Positions 1 through 9,728 of a stretch of 53,119 nucleotides of DNA are shown piece by piece. The notes below the pieces were generated by a model. It saw only the letters and a list, made by a program, of their open reading frames with translations, had not been told where the DNA came from and searched no databases. The stretch covers positions 1 through 53,119 of the forward strand of contig RPRQ01000031.1 in NCBI GenBank assembly GCA_003818205.1, given 5' to 3'. This stretch comes from Bacteroidales bacterium. Lineage in GTDB: Bacteria > Bacteroidota > Bacteroidia > Bacteroidales > Tenuifilaceae. A program made the translations under genes and the position numbers. Positions within the stretch are counted from its first letter, which is position 1, and every line of letters begins with the position of its first letter.

Positions 1-576
1 GCGTCAAACTACCAAACTTCCACTGGACTTTCTTTAGGTTCATTAACAGTGGCAAATAATTATGCTGGCACAGGTTCGAACATTGTTCTCTTTGAGAATC
101 AAAATGCAGCAGCAGACAATCAATTAGCCTTTTTTACTCCCGCTCAGTATGTAAGCGGAATTCAGGCACAACGTTATGTCAATGGAGTTGCAAGTTCTTT
201 AGTTTTAAATCCACTTGGCGGCAACGTCGGCATCGGCACCACCAACCCATTGTACAAACTCGCCGTAGAGGGTACAATAGCCGCACGCGAGGTAAAGGTA
301 ACCGCCGAATCCTGGGCCGACTTCGTATTCCACCCCACCTATAAACTCCGCACCCTCGGTGAAGTGGAGCAGTTTATTAAAACTAACAACCACCTCCCCG
401 AAATCCCCACCGCCGCAGAGGTGAAGGAGAACGGCGTTAGCCTCGGCGAGATGAACGCCAAGCTGCTCCAGAAGGTGGAGGAGCTGACGCTGTACATGAT
501 TGAGCTAAAGAAAGAGAACGAAGTACAGAATCAACAAATAAGAGAATTAAAAGAAAAAAATCTGAATAATAAATAA
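1..576 (+). CDS. C-terminal part of a 'GNVGIGTT'-repeat surface/tail-fibre-like protein
   Basis: The reading frame is open from the first base of the window, so the gene begins upstream and only its last ~191 residues are present; the internal GTG at 49 is not a convincing start. The visible part holds one GNVGIGTTNP motif, followed by the conserved block running from YKLAVEGTIAAREVKV through HLPEIPTAAEVKENGV to a heptad-like coiled-coil tail rich in Lys, Glu and Asn. This C-terminal block is common in Bacteroidota surface proteins and resembles the trimerising or chaperone-like ends of phage tail fibres, but the S74 endosialidase-chaperone motif is not seen. The same block recurs in the next gene, which starts 11 bases after this stop. 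Role is inferred as a secreted structural or adhesive protein; no enzyme motif is visible. Confidence 0.75.
   Translation, partial: ASNYQTSTGLSLGSLTVANNYAGTGSNIVLFENQNAAADNQLAFFTPAQYVSGIQAQRYVNGVASSLVLNPLGGNVGIGTTNPLYKLAVEGTIAAREVKVTAESWADFVFHPTYKLRTLGEVEQFIKTNNHLPEIPTAAEVKENGVSLGEMNAKLLQKVEELTLYMIELKKENEVQNQQIRELKEKNLNNK
220..506 (+). repeat. 287-bp C-terminal-domain cassette, copy 1
   Basis: This stretch aligns without gaps to 1506-1792 with 16 mismatches counted by eye (about 94% identity). Only three of the differences change amino acids. It is clearly richer in G+C than the flanking 5' parts of both genes. Confidence 0.9.
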
Positions 577-587
577 TTCTATTCACA

Positions 588-1844
588 ATGAAAAAACTAG
601 CACTAATTACATTTGCTTTATTTGCATTTAAAATAGGCATTTATGCCCAAAGCAACGTTTACCCAACATCAGGCGATGTTAAAATCTACGGCTACTCACC
701 AGCATTAATTTTACAAAGAAATACCAGTGAAGGTGGATTCGTTCAAGGAATACAAACGAAACTATTTGATGGGACTAATAGTTGGTTTTTTGGCACTCTG
801 CATGGAGATGAATTTAGAGTGAGTAAAGGTGACTATCAAGATGCTAAACTTATAGTTAACTCATCTGGTAACGTTGGGATTGGAACAACTGCACCTTCAG
901 CTCGTTTACATGTTGCCAATGCATATGATTTTAATGGTAATATGATCGCAGCTATTTTAGGGAATGGATATAATCATTGGACAAATTTCGGAGGACTAAC
1001 AGCAGGGAGAATTAGAGGAAGTAATGAAGGATATTTAGTTCTTGAAAGCAATCCAAATGGTAGTGGTGATAAAAATTTGTATTTAAATCATTCTTCTTCA
1101 GGCAATGTTTTAATGGCAAATGGTGGTGGCAACGTCGGGATTGGAACAGCTACACCAGTAGCTAAACTTGATGTTAACGGAAGTGTAGTTTTTGCTGGGT
1201 CTTCATTCACATCGAATGCAACCGATTGGGGAATATATCAGACTAATGCCAATGCAAAGAACTATTTTAATGGTAACGTCGGTATTGGAACAACAACCCC
1301 AGCAGCTAGTTTAGATGTTGTACGAAGATCGTTGGGACAATTAGCAAAATTCTCAGAACATTCTGATCTAGTTGCTGCAAATGGCGAAAGTTACATTAGT
1401 GTTGGCTACTCTCCTATTAATCTTGGATACCATTATGTAGCAGGAGATTCTTATGGATTTATTGAGATGAATGGTGGTAGTAGAGCAATTGTTATAAAAA
1501 AGAACGGCAACGTCGGTATCGGCACAACCAATCCACTTTACAAACTCGCCGTAGAGGGTACAATTGCCGCACGGGAGGTAAAAGTAACCGCCGAATCCTG
1601 GGCCGACTTCGTATTCCGCCCCACCTATAAGCTACGCACCCTCGGTGAAGTGGAGCAGTTTATTAAAACCAACAGCCACCTCCCCGAAATCCCCTCCGCC
1701 GCGGAGGTGAAGGAGAACGGCGTTAGCCTCGGCGAGATGAACGCCAAGCTGCTCCAGAAGGTGGAGGAGCTGACGCTGTATATGATTGAGCTGCAGAAGC
1801 AAGTAGATGAGCTAAAGGCTCAGCAAAATACCATAAAGAAATAA
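588..1844 (+). CDS. secreted 'GNVGIGTT'-repeat tail-fibre-like protein
   Basis: A 418-residue protein with a clear signal peptide (MKKLALITFALFAFKIGIYAQ-type, cleavage near residue 20). Four GNVGIG[TA][TA]xP motifs are spread along the chain, separated by ~50-100-residue spacers of unrelated sequence, as in tail-fibre-like repeat proteins of Bacteroidota. The C-terminal ~95 residues repeat the block of the preceding gene almost exactly (three substitutions over the shared stretch) and end in a coiled coil rich in Lys, Gln and Glu. The ATG at 588 follows the preceding stop by 11 bases, so the two genes are probably co-transcribed. Function is not known; a trimeric surface fibre is an inference. 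The high-GC 3' cassette against an AT-rich 5' part suggests the ends are exchanged between paralogues. Confidence 0.85.
   Translation: MKKLALITFALFAFKIGIYAQSNVYPTSGDVKIYGYSPALILQRNTSEGGFVQGIQTKLFDGTNSWFFGTLHGDEFRVSKGDYQDAKLIVNSSGNVGIGTTAPSARLHVANAYDFNGNMIAAILGNGYNHWTNFGGLTAGRIRGSNEGYLVLESNPNGSGDKNLYLNHSSSGNVLMANGGGNVGIGTATPVAKLDVNGSVVFAGSSFTSNATDWGIYQTNANAKNYFNGNVGIGTTTPAASLDVVRRSLGQLAKFSEHSDLVAANGESYISVGYSPINLGYHYVAGDSYGFIEMNGGSRAIVIKKNGNVGIGTTNPLYKLAVEGTIAAREVKVTAESWADFVFRPTYKLRTLGEVEQFIKTNSHLPEIPSAAEVKENGVSLGEMNAKLLQKVEELTLYMIELQKQVDELKAQQNTIKK
1506..1792 (+). repeat. 287-bp C-terminal-domain cassette, copy 2
   Basis: Second copy of the cassette at 220-506, same strand and exactly 1286 bases further on. 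Beyond its ends the two genes diverge: upstream spacer sequences differ completely and downstream coiled-coil tails differ. Confidence 0.9.
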
Positions 1845-1869
1845 TTTTTTTAAGAAAGAATATTGAATT

Positions 1870-2298
1870 ATGAAAAAACTAACTCTTTGCATTCTTCTTA
1901 TGTTTGGATGCATCATCAAGTCTAACGCACAAACTACAATTGAATATATTTATGATGAGTCCGGTAATAGGACACATCGAACTATTATTACCTTGCAATC
2001 GCAAAGTCCAAAAACAGAAGAGGTTATCCCTCCAATCGTTGAGCAACTAGGTGAACAAAAAATAATAGTTTACCCAAATCCAACAAGGGGTATGTTGCAA
2101 ATAAGTATTAGCGGGGGAAAGAATGATGAAAGTTATACCATCACTCTTTTTAATAACTCTGGACTTCTCATATTGAAGGACAAGATAATTGGAAACATTG
2201 ACTATCCTATTGACTTAAGTGCGAAATCGAATGGCATATATATACTAAAACTCGGAACAAAGAAGGATAAGTTGTCATTTAAAATAATCAAGGAGTAG
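1870..2298 (+). CDS. small secreted protein with T9SS type A sorting domain
   Basis: A 142-residue protein with an N-terminal signal peptide (hydrophobic stretch ending in SNAQ near residue 21), then a short YD-like stretch (IEYIYDESGNRTHRT) that resembles one RHS repeat. The last ~80 residues look like a type IX secretion C-terminal domain: it begins IIVYPNPTRGMLQIS, includes the beta-rich middle, and ends in a ...NGIYILKL..SFKIIKE tail. Such domains direct proteins through the outer membrane and are then removed. The gene lies 25 bases after the fibre-like gene and 57 bases before the RHS gene, on the same strand. Its YD-like stretch next to a giant YD/RHS protein may mean it is a truncated RHS derivative or an accessory of that system; this is inference. 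Confidence 0.8.
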   Translation: MKKLTLCILLMFGCIIKSNAQTTIEYIYDESGNRTHRTIITLQSQSPKTEEVIPPIVEQLGEQKIIVYPNPTRGMLQISISGGKNDESYTITLFNNSGLLILKDKIIGNIDYPIDLSAKSNGIYILKLGTKKDKLSFKIIKE

Positions 2299-2355
2299 GG
2301 TTAAAGAAACATTCTTAACTCCTTTATAATTATAATAAAATTCAATAATTGCACT

Positions 2356-5300
2356 ATGAGAAATAAACTGATTTGGACAATAATATCCTACATAGTATTT
2401 ACCAGTGCTAATATAAAAGCACAAGAGAAAATAATCACAAAAAGCGATCCTGTATTCGAAACACAAACTTATGTGGCAAGGGATGCTATATTTCTTAAGC
2501 CTGGGTTCTTATTTACATCTTCATCTAGCAAAACGCTTTCGGCAAGGATTGATGAGTCGATCGTTGTAAATGCCGATTATTTATCAACGCCTATCGACCC
2601 TGAAGCAAAGGAGATTAATACTTCGAACCCTGTAGGTTTAACTCAAGGTTCAGCAGGTGTCTCACCCACTGGAGCGGCTAATTACCAGATACCTATTTAC
2701 ATTCCACAGGGCATTGCTGGCATACAACCATCTTTGTCTATTTCTTACAATAGTCAAGGAGGTAACGGTATTTTAGGAGTTGGTTGGAATATCTCTGGCA
2801 TCTCTTCTATTGCAAGAGTTCCTAAAACTATTTATAATGATGGAATTGCTGGAAGAATTAACTTTAGACTTGGAGATAGATACTCCCTAGATGGGAATAG
2901 GTTATTAACTGTAAGTGGAAACTATGGTGAAGAGAATACATCTTATGAGACAGAAGTTAAATCCTTTTCTAAGATTGAGTCATTTGGACTTATTAAAGAA
3001 TTTTTTGGTTTGTACAAAACAGGACCATCCTGGTTTAAGGTTAAAACAAAGGAGGGCAATACCATTGAGTATGGTAATTCAGAGGATTCAAAGTTAATTC
3101 CTGGGATTTTGTCAGCACCTTATATGTGGTTGATAAATAAAATAACTGATGCCAATGGGAATTTTATGAAATTTTACTACAAATCAACAAAAGGTGAAAC
3201 CACTATTGAGAAAATTGAATATACTGGAAACGGAAGTAATCCAATTTCAAATGTAATTCTATTCCTATATGATAAGAAAACCGATAATAAAACAAATTTC
3301 ATTGGGGGACGCTCAATAAACAACACACTTCTTTTAAGAAAAATAAAAGTTATTACCGAGGGCGTTACCGTTAGGACCTATAACTTTGGATACAAATTCG
3401 AAAACGATAAAACCTTTCTAAATTTAATTAACGAAACAGGAAGAGATAATATTGCGCTTAACTCTACTGCCATTGGATGGGGGAATGACAATACGAATAT
3501 CTCTATTACCTCACCTAGTTCATTCCAATCATTAAAAGACTATGAATATAAAATTCCTTATGATTATAATTCAGATGGTCTTACAGATATTGTTGGAATA
3601 AAGAAATCGAAAGATGGATCAAGTAGTGATTTAGTCCAAGTTTTTTTGAACAATAGCTTAAATGGGAATATCTCCTTTGAGGAGCGTTTTTCAGGTACTC
3701 CTTTATCTTATTGTTGTAATTCGCTGATAAGCTATTCTACTATGAATGTAAGGCTTAATTTATCAGTTGCAAAGCGACAAGATTATGATTATATTCATTA
3801 CTGGAGTAAAAATGATATAATATGGCCTACCTATCATTATAATACATCAAGTGGAGCAACATTAACCTTTACAAAGCATAACAAGTATGCAAAATTACAG
3901 AGCCAGGTCACAGATTTTGATAATTTCCCAGTTTATACTGTAGGCGATTTCAACAATGATGGGATAGATGAAATTATCTATTTTGAAAAGGTAAAGAAGA
4001 ATAATGCTTACCCAGGAAATATAATCAATGATAGTTTTGATCCAAATCAAGCCTCAAATTTTAATTTAGACATTAGCAGTAAACCAAAACGATTATTTGC
4101 CCATGATTATAATAATGATGGACTGCTGGATTTAATGGTAATTACAGATGATTTTTATTACATCTATCGAAATATAGGAACTACTTCTTCAAGCTCTTTA
4201 CCAAACTTCGAGCAGATTATCTCTTCAGCTAGTTTTAATGCAGAGTATAGCGTTATTGAACCTGGCGATTTCAATGGAGATGGACTTGTAGATTTTGTTC
4301 TTAATGAGCATTGCAATAGCAACTGGCACCTTGCATTAAATACTGGTGGCGGGGAATTCGATATTACTGACCTAACAAACATTAGTAGCAAGGAAGAAAG
4401 TTATACAGACAAAAATAACGATAAGGATGCATGCATTATTACCGATTTTAACCACGATGGAAAATCTGATATTATTATTACAGATGCTGTATATAGTAGA
4501 GGAAGTAATGGCTGGCCACTAAATGAAGAATGGGGGATATTTCAAAATTATAATATTGTATGGTATAAATCAACTGGATCTGGATTTTCAGTACATAAAA
4601 CCTTAGTTTCTTATGACTCAGATTTCTCATATAGCAAAGATATTGTTACCGGTGATTTCAATGGGGATGGGCTAGAGGACATACTAAACTTTGGGTCGAA
4701 TTTATATACAATGAACACTAACGATGATAATTTTAGAATATATACTACACTCAATGGGAACTTTGATGGAGGATTAGTTAATGTAATTGCTGACGGGTTT
4801 AATAACAAGACTAACTTTAATTACCAACCTATAAGTTTTAAAATTTCTAATAGCGATGACTTTTATACCAATGGTAGTTCATCAACATATCCATTAATGG
4901 ATATTCAAATGCCTTTATATTGTCTTAAAACGGTTACTTCACCTAATGGCTTAGGACAAACTACTACAACAAATTACACCTACGAATCTGCTCGTGTTCA
5001 ACTAACTGGGAAAGGATTTCTTGGCTTCAAAACGCAAACGGCAGTAAATTCAGCGTTGAATAGAAAGGTAGTTACAACCTCCGAACTGGATGATGCGAAT
5101 CTCTATCTTCCAAAAAAACAAACAGTAAGCGTTCAAACAGCTGGTGGAAGTGCTATTTCAACATCGGAAAGTTATATAACAAATACGAAGGTTGGGAATT
5201 CATATTTTTCATACCCAAACAGAACAAAAGGAATCGATCATCTTTCAGGCATAACTACCACAACCACATATGAGTACACAAATAACAGTGAAGGAAATCC

Positions 5301-8300
5301 ATATAGGGTCAAAGTGGATAATGGTGATGGGCATTGGAAAGAGACTCTTTACGAGGGCTATGTTGCTGCTGGTTCAACAATACCAAATAAGCCGCAAAGT
5401 GTTACCTCAACCCAAAAGCACCCCGATGATGGTATGTCGTTTAGCCTAACAACCAACTACACATACGATTCCAAAGGAAATCTTACCACTGAGGTGGCCA
5501 ACGTGGGTACTGGCAAAGAGGTAACTACAACCTATAGCAGCTTTGATGCTTGGGGTCATCCGTTGAGCGTCAAAACCGAAGCCTCTAGCGAGGGCGGTTC
5601 TTATAGCAATACTAAAACAATTACATTTGACAGTAAAGGTAGGTATGTAAAAGAGGTGGCTGATAATGCTGGAACTTCGAGCACAGAATACGATCCAGTA
5701 CTATTAATCCTTACCAGCTCAACGGCTGTTAATGGCCAAAAAACAACCTACAAATACGATTCGTGGGGGAATTTGGTTAACACCTACTATCCCGATGGTA
5801 ACACTGCTACCAGCAGCATTAGCTGGGGAAATGTTAACGTACCCACCCAACCTCTTTACTATACTACATCAAGTTCATCCAACAGCCCTTGGGCTAAAAA
5901 AGGATATGATGCTATGGGTAGAGAGGTATATCAAGAAACCGTAGGGCTTAATGGTTTAAGCATAACCTCCGAAACAAAATATTACGCGAAGGGTCAGGTT
6001 GAGCAGCAAACCTCAAAGAGTGGTGGAAATCCAACTAGCCGAGTTGACTACTCCTACGATGACTATGGCCGTGTATTAAGCGAAACCTACCTTAACGGGA
6101 AAACTGTTCTTTACTCTTACTCCGGAACGAAGGTTACCCAAACCATAAACGGTAAACCCTATGAGAAAACCTACGATAACTGGGGCAATGTTAAAATTGT
6201 TAAAGAGCCTGCCCCTGGAGGTGAAATTGTTTATACCTACAGCTCAAATGGCAAGCCAAAGGTAATATCCTACCCCGGTGCTCAGGTGGAGATGACCTAC
6301 GATGCCCTTGGCAATCAGATTACATTAAAGGATCCCAGCTCTGGTAATCTGGAGTACCGATACGATGCGCTTGGACGCCTTACCTACCAGAAGGATGCTC
6401 TGAGCAAGGAAACCCGCCTTTACTACGATAACCAGAGCCGTATTACTGAGAAGAAGAACCAGAATGGCGCAGCTATATCCCAATTCGAATATTACACCTC
6501 AGGGGCAGAAAAGGGGCAGGTTAAAATGGTTACCAATCCGTTGAACAATACCTGGGACAGCTACGAGTACGACAATTTAGGACGACAGGTAAAATCAACA
6601 AGCCATATTGACGAGACGATAAGCGATATTGTATTCCAAAACCATTACGATGACAAGGGGAATATTGACCAAATTACCTACCCTGAAGGATTTGTAGTAA
6701 CCCAGCAGTACGACGAGTATGGTAATTTAAAAAGCGTAAAGGGTGGAGGTTCCGACATTTGGACATTGAATACCATGACCGAATCGGAAATGAGCTATAC
6801 TCTAGGGAATGGGCTTTCCACCAAAAAGTTATTTAACGCCCATGGTCTATTAACCTCAATTCTCACCACTGGTAGCAGTAATCAGGTACAGAATTTGAAT
6901 TACATCTACGATGCTACGAAGGGGTTGATGCTTTCGCGCGAGGATAGCAGCTCAGGCTACAACCTGAAAGAGGAGTTTGCTTACGATAATATTAACCGGC
7001 TTACCAATTGGAGCGTATCCCGAAACGGGCTACCCACCAATGCCTACTCCATTAGCTTCGATAACGACTCGGTGGGCAATATCACTCAAAAAACGGATGT
7101 TGGTACATATCACTACGGTGGACCTACTCCCCATGCAGTGAAACAGGTTGCACCGGGTAGTAGCGGATACCTCCCTCCTGCTCAGGATTTAACCTACACC
7201 GATTTTGGAAAGGTAAAAACCATAACCCAGAACGAGTATGTGCTCGATATCACCTATGGGACCGATGACCAACGAGTAAAGTCGGAGCTAAAACAGGGTA
7301 GCGCAACCGTTTACACCAACTACTACGTAGGGCTTTACGAGGTAAGAAAAGCGGCCGATGGTACGGTAAAGAAATATCTTTACATCCCTGCTGGCGATGG
7401 GGTTGCAGCAGTGCTAGTAAAAACCAGTGGCGTTGCCGATAACCTCTACTATATACACAAGGATCATCTAGGCTCAATCGTCTGCCTTACCCGTACCGAT
7501 GGCACCATCAGGGAGCAGATGAGCTACGACCCCTGGGGTCGCTACCGCAACCCAAGCACTTGGGACTTTACCAATGTGCAAACGCCAACAGTGCTAAACA
7601 GAGGCTTTACGGGGCACGAGCACCTCAACGAGTTTGCGCTGATTAATATGAATGGTCGTGTTTACGACCCGGTGCTGGGGATGTTCATTAGCCCCGATAA
7701 CTACGTGCAGGCACCCAATAGCAGCCAAAATTATAACAGGTATAGCTACTGCTTGAATAACCCTATAATGCTTACTGATCCTGATGGGAATTGGGCTGGT
7801 TGGGATGATTTAATAGTTGGAGGGATAGGGTTTACATTCGGATATCTTTCTTATGGGATAAGAAATAGTGATTTTGGCGGAAAAGCAATCGCTGCAGGCG
7901 CTTTAAGTGCAGGCGCTTTTTTGATAGGATATTATTCTGGAGGTGCCAGTAGCATGGGTAGTATCGCAAGCCAAGCATCTTCAGTAGGTCTACAGGGATC
8001 GGCCAATTTGCTTGGAGCTTATTCTGCTGGAACAATGGCTGGAGGAAGTCTCCTTGCGTCAGCAATGCCTTCAATTAATATTCCTGTCTCTAATAATTTT
8101 TCATTTTCAGTTTCCCCTGGGCTTGGGCTAACTCCAACATCCTTTGGTGGAATGATAAATCTTTCTGCCAACTACAAGATTGGTAATTTTTCTGCTTCAG
8201 TTGGTTTAGGAGCTTTTGAAAATGGTGAAGCTTGGGGAGCAAGTGCCTCCTACGATGGTGTTGGTGGCTCATATTATAGATCCTATTATGGAGATGCTAT

Positions 8301-8769
8301 TGGATCTGATGGTAATAGCAATAGGCAAACCGTAGGAGCATTTGGAGTTCATGCAAAAGATTTTTCGATACGATTTGAAAATGATTTCTTAGGAGATAAA
8401 GATGATAGGTATAGGACATTTGGAATGGAAGTTGGTATTGGAGATTTTGTTTTTGGAACAAATATTTACACTAGCGATCCCGATAGAAATAGAATAGACC
8501 ATAGTTACAAAAGTAAATTATATGGAGCAAATAAAAATGGAAAAGGAACTTATGCAAATGGAGAGGTTTATAGCAGCCCCATCTGGGTAGGATTGAGAAG
8601 TGGTAACACAATAAATAGGGTAGGTTGGAATCATCCTCGAGTACAAGATCGAATCCAAAACGGATGGCATAAATACATAAAATCTTCACCTTACTTTAAA
8701 ACACCATATGGTAGTTATTCTAATCCATATTGCACCTATGGCAATTATAACCCCTACTCTTTATTCTAA
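2356..8769 (+). CDS. SpvB/FG-GAP/RHS polymorphic toxin with type 23-like toxin tip
   Basis: A 2137-residue secreted protein. In order: signal peptide (ends near residue 22, NIKAQ); a short LKPGF-containing segment common in Bacteroidota surface proteins; an SpvB-like domain (about residues 95-350; PTGAANYQIPIYIPQG and PSLSISYNSQGGNGILGVGW); several FG-GAP/VCBS-type calcium loops (GDFNNDGIDE, HDYNNDGLLD, GDFNGDGLVD, DFNHDGKSD, GDFNGDGLED); many YD repeats (about 900-1650); and the RHS core region (YIHKDHLGSIVCLT, FTGHEHLNEF, MNGRVYDPVLGMFISPD) ending at D1808-PDG. The order matches a fused TcB-TcC shell that encloses its C-terminal effector. The tip (about 1813-2137) has a Gly/Ala/Ser-rich hydrophobic part, then beta-rich sequence around FENDFLGD (residues 2007-2014) and GTNIYTSD, which resembles 'polymorphic toxin type 23'; that match is from memory and moderate. 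The stop overlaps the next start by one base. Confidence 0.9.
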   Translation: MRNKLIWTIISYIVFTSANIKAQEKIITKSDPVFETQTYVARDAIFLKPGFLFTSSSSKTLSARIDESIVVNADYLSTPIDPEAKEINTSNPVGLTQGSAGVSPTGAANYQIPIYIPQGIAGIQPSLSISYNSQGGNGILGVGWNISGISSIARVPKTIYNDGIAGRINFRLGDRYSLDGNRLLTVSGNYGEENTSYETEVKSFSKIESFGLIKEFFGLYKTGPSWFKVKTKEGNTIEYGNSEDSKLIPGILSAPYMWLINKITDANGNFMKFYYKSTKGETTIEKIEYTGNGSNPISNVILFLYDKKTDNKTNFIGGRSINNTLLLRKIKVITEGVTVRTYNFGYKFENDKTFLNLINETGRDNIALNSTAIGWGNDNTNISITSPSSFQSLKDYEYKIPYDYNSDGLTDIVGIKKSKDGSSSDLVQVFLNNSLNGNISFEERFSGTPLSYCCNSLISYSTMNVRLNLSVAKRQDYDYIHYWSKNDIIWPTYHYNTSSGATLTFTKHNKYAKLQSQVTDFDNFPVYTVGDFNNDGIDEIIYFEKVKKNNAYPGNIINDSFDPNQASNFNLDISSKPKRLFAHDYNNDGLLDLMVITDDFYYIYRNIGTTSSSSLPNFEQIISSASFNAEYSVIEPGDFNGDGLVDFVLNEHCNSNWHLALNTGGGEFDITDLTNISSKEESYTDKNNDKDACIITDFNHDGKSDIIITDAVYSRGSNGWPLNEEWGIFQNYNIVWYKSTGSGFSVHKTLVSYDSDFSYSKDIVTGDFNGDGLEDILNFGSNLYTMNTNDDNFRIYTTLNGNFDGGLVNVIADGFNNKTNFNYQPISFKISNSDDFYTNGSSSTYPLMDIQMPLYCLKTVTSPNGLGQTTTTNYTYESARVQLTGKGFLGFKTQTAVNSALNRKVVTTSELDDANLYLPKKQTVSVQTAGGSAISTSESYITNTKVGNSYFSYPNRTKGIDHLSGITTTTTYEYTNNSEGNPYRVKVDNGDGHWKETLYEGYVAAGSTIPNKPQSVTSTQKHPDDGMSFSLTTNYTYDSKGNLTTEVANVGTGKEVTTTYSSFDAWGHPLSVKTEASSEGGSYSNTKTITFDSKGRYVKEVADNAGTSSTEYDPVLLILTSSTAVNGQKTTYKYDSWGNLVNTYYPDGNTATSSISWGNVNVPTQPLYYTTSSSSNSPWAKKGYDAMGREVYQETVGLNGLSITSETKYYAKGQVEQQTSKSGGNPTSRVDYSYDDYGRVLSETYLNGKTVLYSYSGTKVTQTINGKPYEKTYDNWGNVKIVKEPAPGGEIVYTYSSNGKPKVISYPGAQVEMTYDALGNQITLKDPSSGNLEYRYDALGRLTYQKDALSKETRLYYDNQSRITEKKNQNGAAISQFEYYTSGAEKGQVKMVTNPLNNTWDSYEYDNLGRQVKSTSHIDETISDIVFQNHYDDKGNIDQITYPEGFVVTQQYDEYGNLKSVKGGGSDIWTLNTMTESEMSYTLGNGLSTKKLFNAHGLLTSILTTGSSNQVQNLNYIYDATKGLMLSREDSSSGYNLKEEFAYDNINRLTNWSVSRNGLPTNAYSISFDNDSVGNITQKTDVGTYHYGGPTPHAVKQVAPGSSGYLPPAQDLTYTDFGKVKTITQNEYVLDITYGTDDQRVKSELKQGSATVYTNYYVGLYEVRKAADGTVKKYLYIPAGDGVAAVLVKTSGVADNLYYIHKDHLGSIVCLTRTDGTIREQMSYDPWGRYRNPSTWDFTNVQTPTVLNRGFTGHEHLNEFALINMNGRVYDPVLGMFISPDNYVQAPNSSQNYNRYSYCLNNPIMLTDPDGNWAGWDDLIVGGIGFTFGYLSYGIRNSDFGGKAIAAGALSAGAFLIGYYSGGASSMGSIASQASSVGLQGSANLLGAYSAGTMAGGSLLASAMPSINIPVSNNFSFSVSPGLGLTPTSFGGMINLSANYKIGNFSASVGLGAFENGEAWGASASYDGVGGSYYRSYYGDAIGSDGNSNRQTVGAFGVHAKDFSIRFENDFLGDKDDRYRTFGMEVGIGDFVFGTNIYTSDPDRNRIDHSYKSKLYGANKNGKGTYANGEVYSSPIWVGLRSGNTINRVGWNHPRVQDRIQNGWHKYIKSSPYFKTPYGSYSNPYCTYGNYNPYSLF

Positions 8770-9407
8770 TGAAAAAAGCACTCTGGCTATTAATCCTTTT
8801 GGTTTGCTCTTGTGGAGCTCCATCGAGTTTAATAAATGGTTTTTCATACTGCTTTGACGGAAAGCCAACAGGAATAGATTCTATTATTGGTGTTAATGGA
8901 TTATACAGAGGTAAAATGGTTTTATATGATGGTCAAATTCTATACTCCTCTCTGATGCTTTACCGTGATGGATCTATCGCACAGGAGTTGGGGAAAGTAC
9001 CAACGGATAGTGCACTGATACAAGATTATTTTACTTCATTAGGGCATAAAGGTGAAGAAATGAGTAAGAAAACGCCATGTTCTTGGGGTAGATATATTGT
9101 ATCTAATGATACAATAAAAGTTCAGTTAATTGTTCATTATTCATATTTTGATGGTTGGGATGCATATGAAGTACATTATAAAATATTAGACAAACGAAGA
9201 ATAATAGAGATTAGTTCAAAACCTATAGGAAGAGAATATTCTAGAGATTATCTTGAAATGTATGATGATAATGTGAAGAAGTCAAAGTATTTTCCAATGA
9301 CTTTTATACCTCTAAAACAAAGACCTGACTCTACTTGCTGGTTAAAAAAGGAGAAATGGTTTTGGTGTAATAAAGAGTTGTATAAGGTATGGAAAAAAAA
9401 TAATTAA
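8769..9407 (+). CDS. lipoprotein of unknown function, candidate immunity protein of the RHS toxin
   Basis: A 212-residue protein with a lipoprotein signal (short n-region, LLILLV core, then a VCSC lipobox with Cys at 15). I recognise no domain; the mature part is hydrophilic and rich in aromatic residues, with several Cys and Trp near the C-terminus. The start ATG overlaps the last A of the RHS stop codon (TAATG), which implies translational coupling. Polymorphic toxin loci normally encode the immunity protein directly after the toxin tip, so an immunity role is a reasonable inference from position alone. The codon use is AT-rich, like the toxin tip and unlike the GC-richer RHS core, consistent with tip and immunity gene being acquired as one unit. 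It could equally be an unrelated lipoprotein. Confidence 0.75.
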   Translation: MKKALWLLILLVCSCGAPSSLINGFSYCFDGKPTGIDSIIGVNGLYRGKMVLYDGQILYSSLMLYRDGSIAQELGKVPTDSALIQDYFTSLGHKGEEMSKKTPCSWGRYIVSNDTIKVQLIVHYSYFDGWDAYEVHYKILDKRRIIEISSKPIGREYSRDYLEMYDDNVKKSKYFPMTFIPLKQRPDSTCWLKKEKWFWCNKELYKVWKKNN

Positions 9408-9695
9408 TTAATCGGACGTAAAAAACCTTATTCGACTGAGGTTGCATATAAAACATTGAAGAAGTTCGGCTAAGGTTCTACCTTAGTCGAGCATATCTTT
9501 ACAGGCTACAGCCTGATGGATAGAACTGGGTTGGATTATATTCTTGACGTTTCAGAGGTGGATTTGAAATGGAAAACGGTTTAGGACCCCCGTTAAGCTG
9601 AGGTTGTAAGTAAAAAGCGAACGAAAGTTGGGCGGCGGTTGCACCGCCGTCCGATTATTCTTCTAGGCTTTGCCTAGGGTACGGAACGCAAAGCG
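9408..9695. other. non-coding stretch with several small hairpins
   Basis: No gene is seen here. It contains short inverted repeats: ACAGGCTACAGCCTG-like near 9500, GGCGGCGGTTGCACCGCCGTCC at 9631-9652 split by a TTGC loop, and CTAGGCTTTGCCTAG near 9663. They could be decayed palindromic repeats or terminators for the upstream operon. Confidence 0.4.
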
Positions 9696-9724
9696 AACCC
9701 CGCTCCAATTTGGGGCGGGGTTTT
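9696..9724 (+). terminator. intrinsic terminator-like hairpin
   Basis: Two GC-rich arms (CCCCGC with CC, and GG with GCGGGG) around an AATT loop are followed by TTTTG. It would end plus-strand transcription and lies between the plus-strand RHS locus and minus-strand genes that converge on it. Confidence 0.6.
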
Positions 9725-9728
9725 GTAT

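Noticed and set aside
437-640. Minus-strand frame within the fibre-like genes
   Set aside because: It is the shadow of the GC-rich cassette, which has a clear plus-strand protein.
9408-9660. Hairpin series after the RHS locus as a CRISPR array or attachment site
   Set aside because: The hairpins differ in sequence and spacing, so there is no repeat-spacer pattern, and no integrase or direct repeat pair was found.
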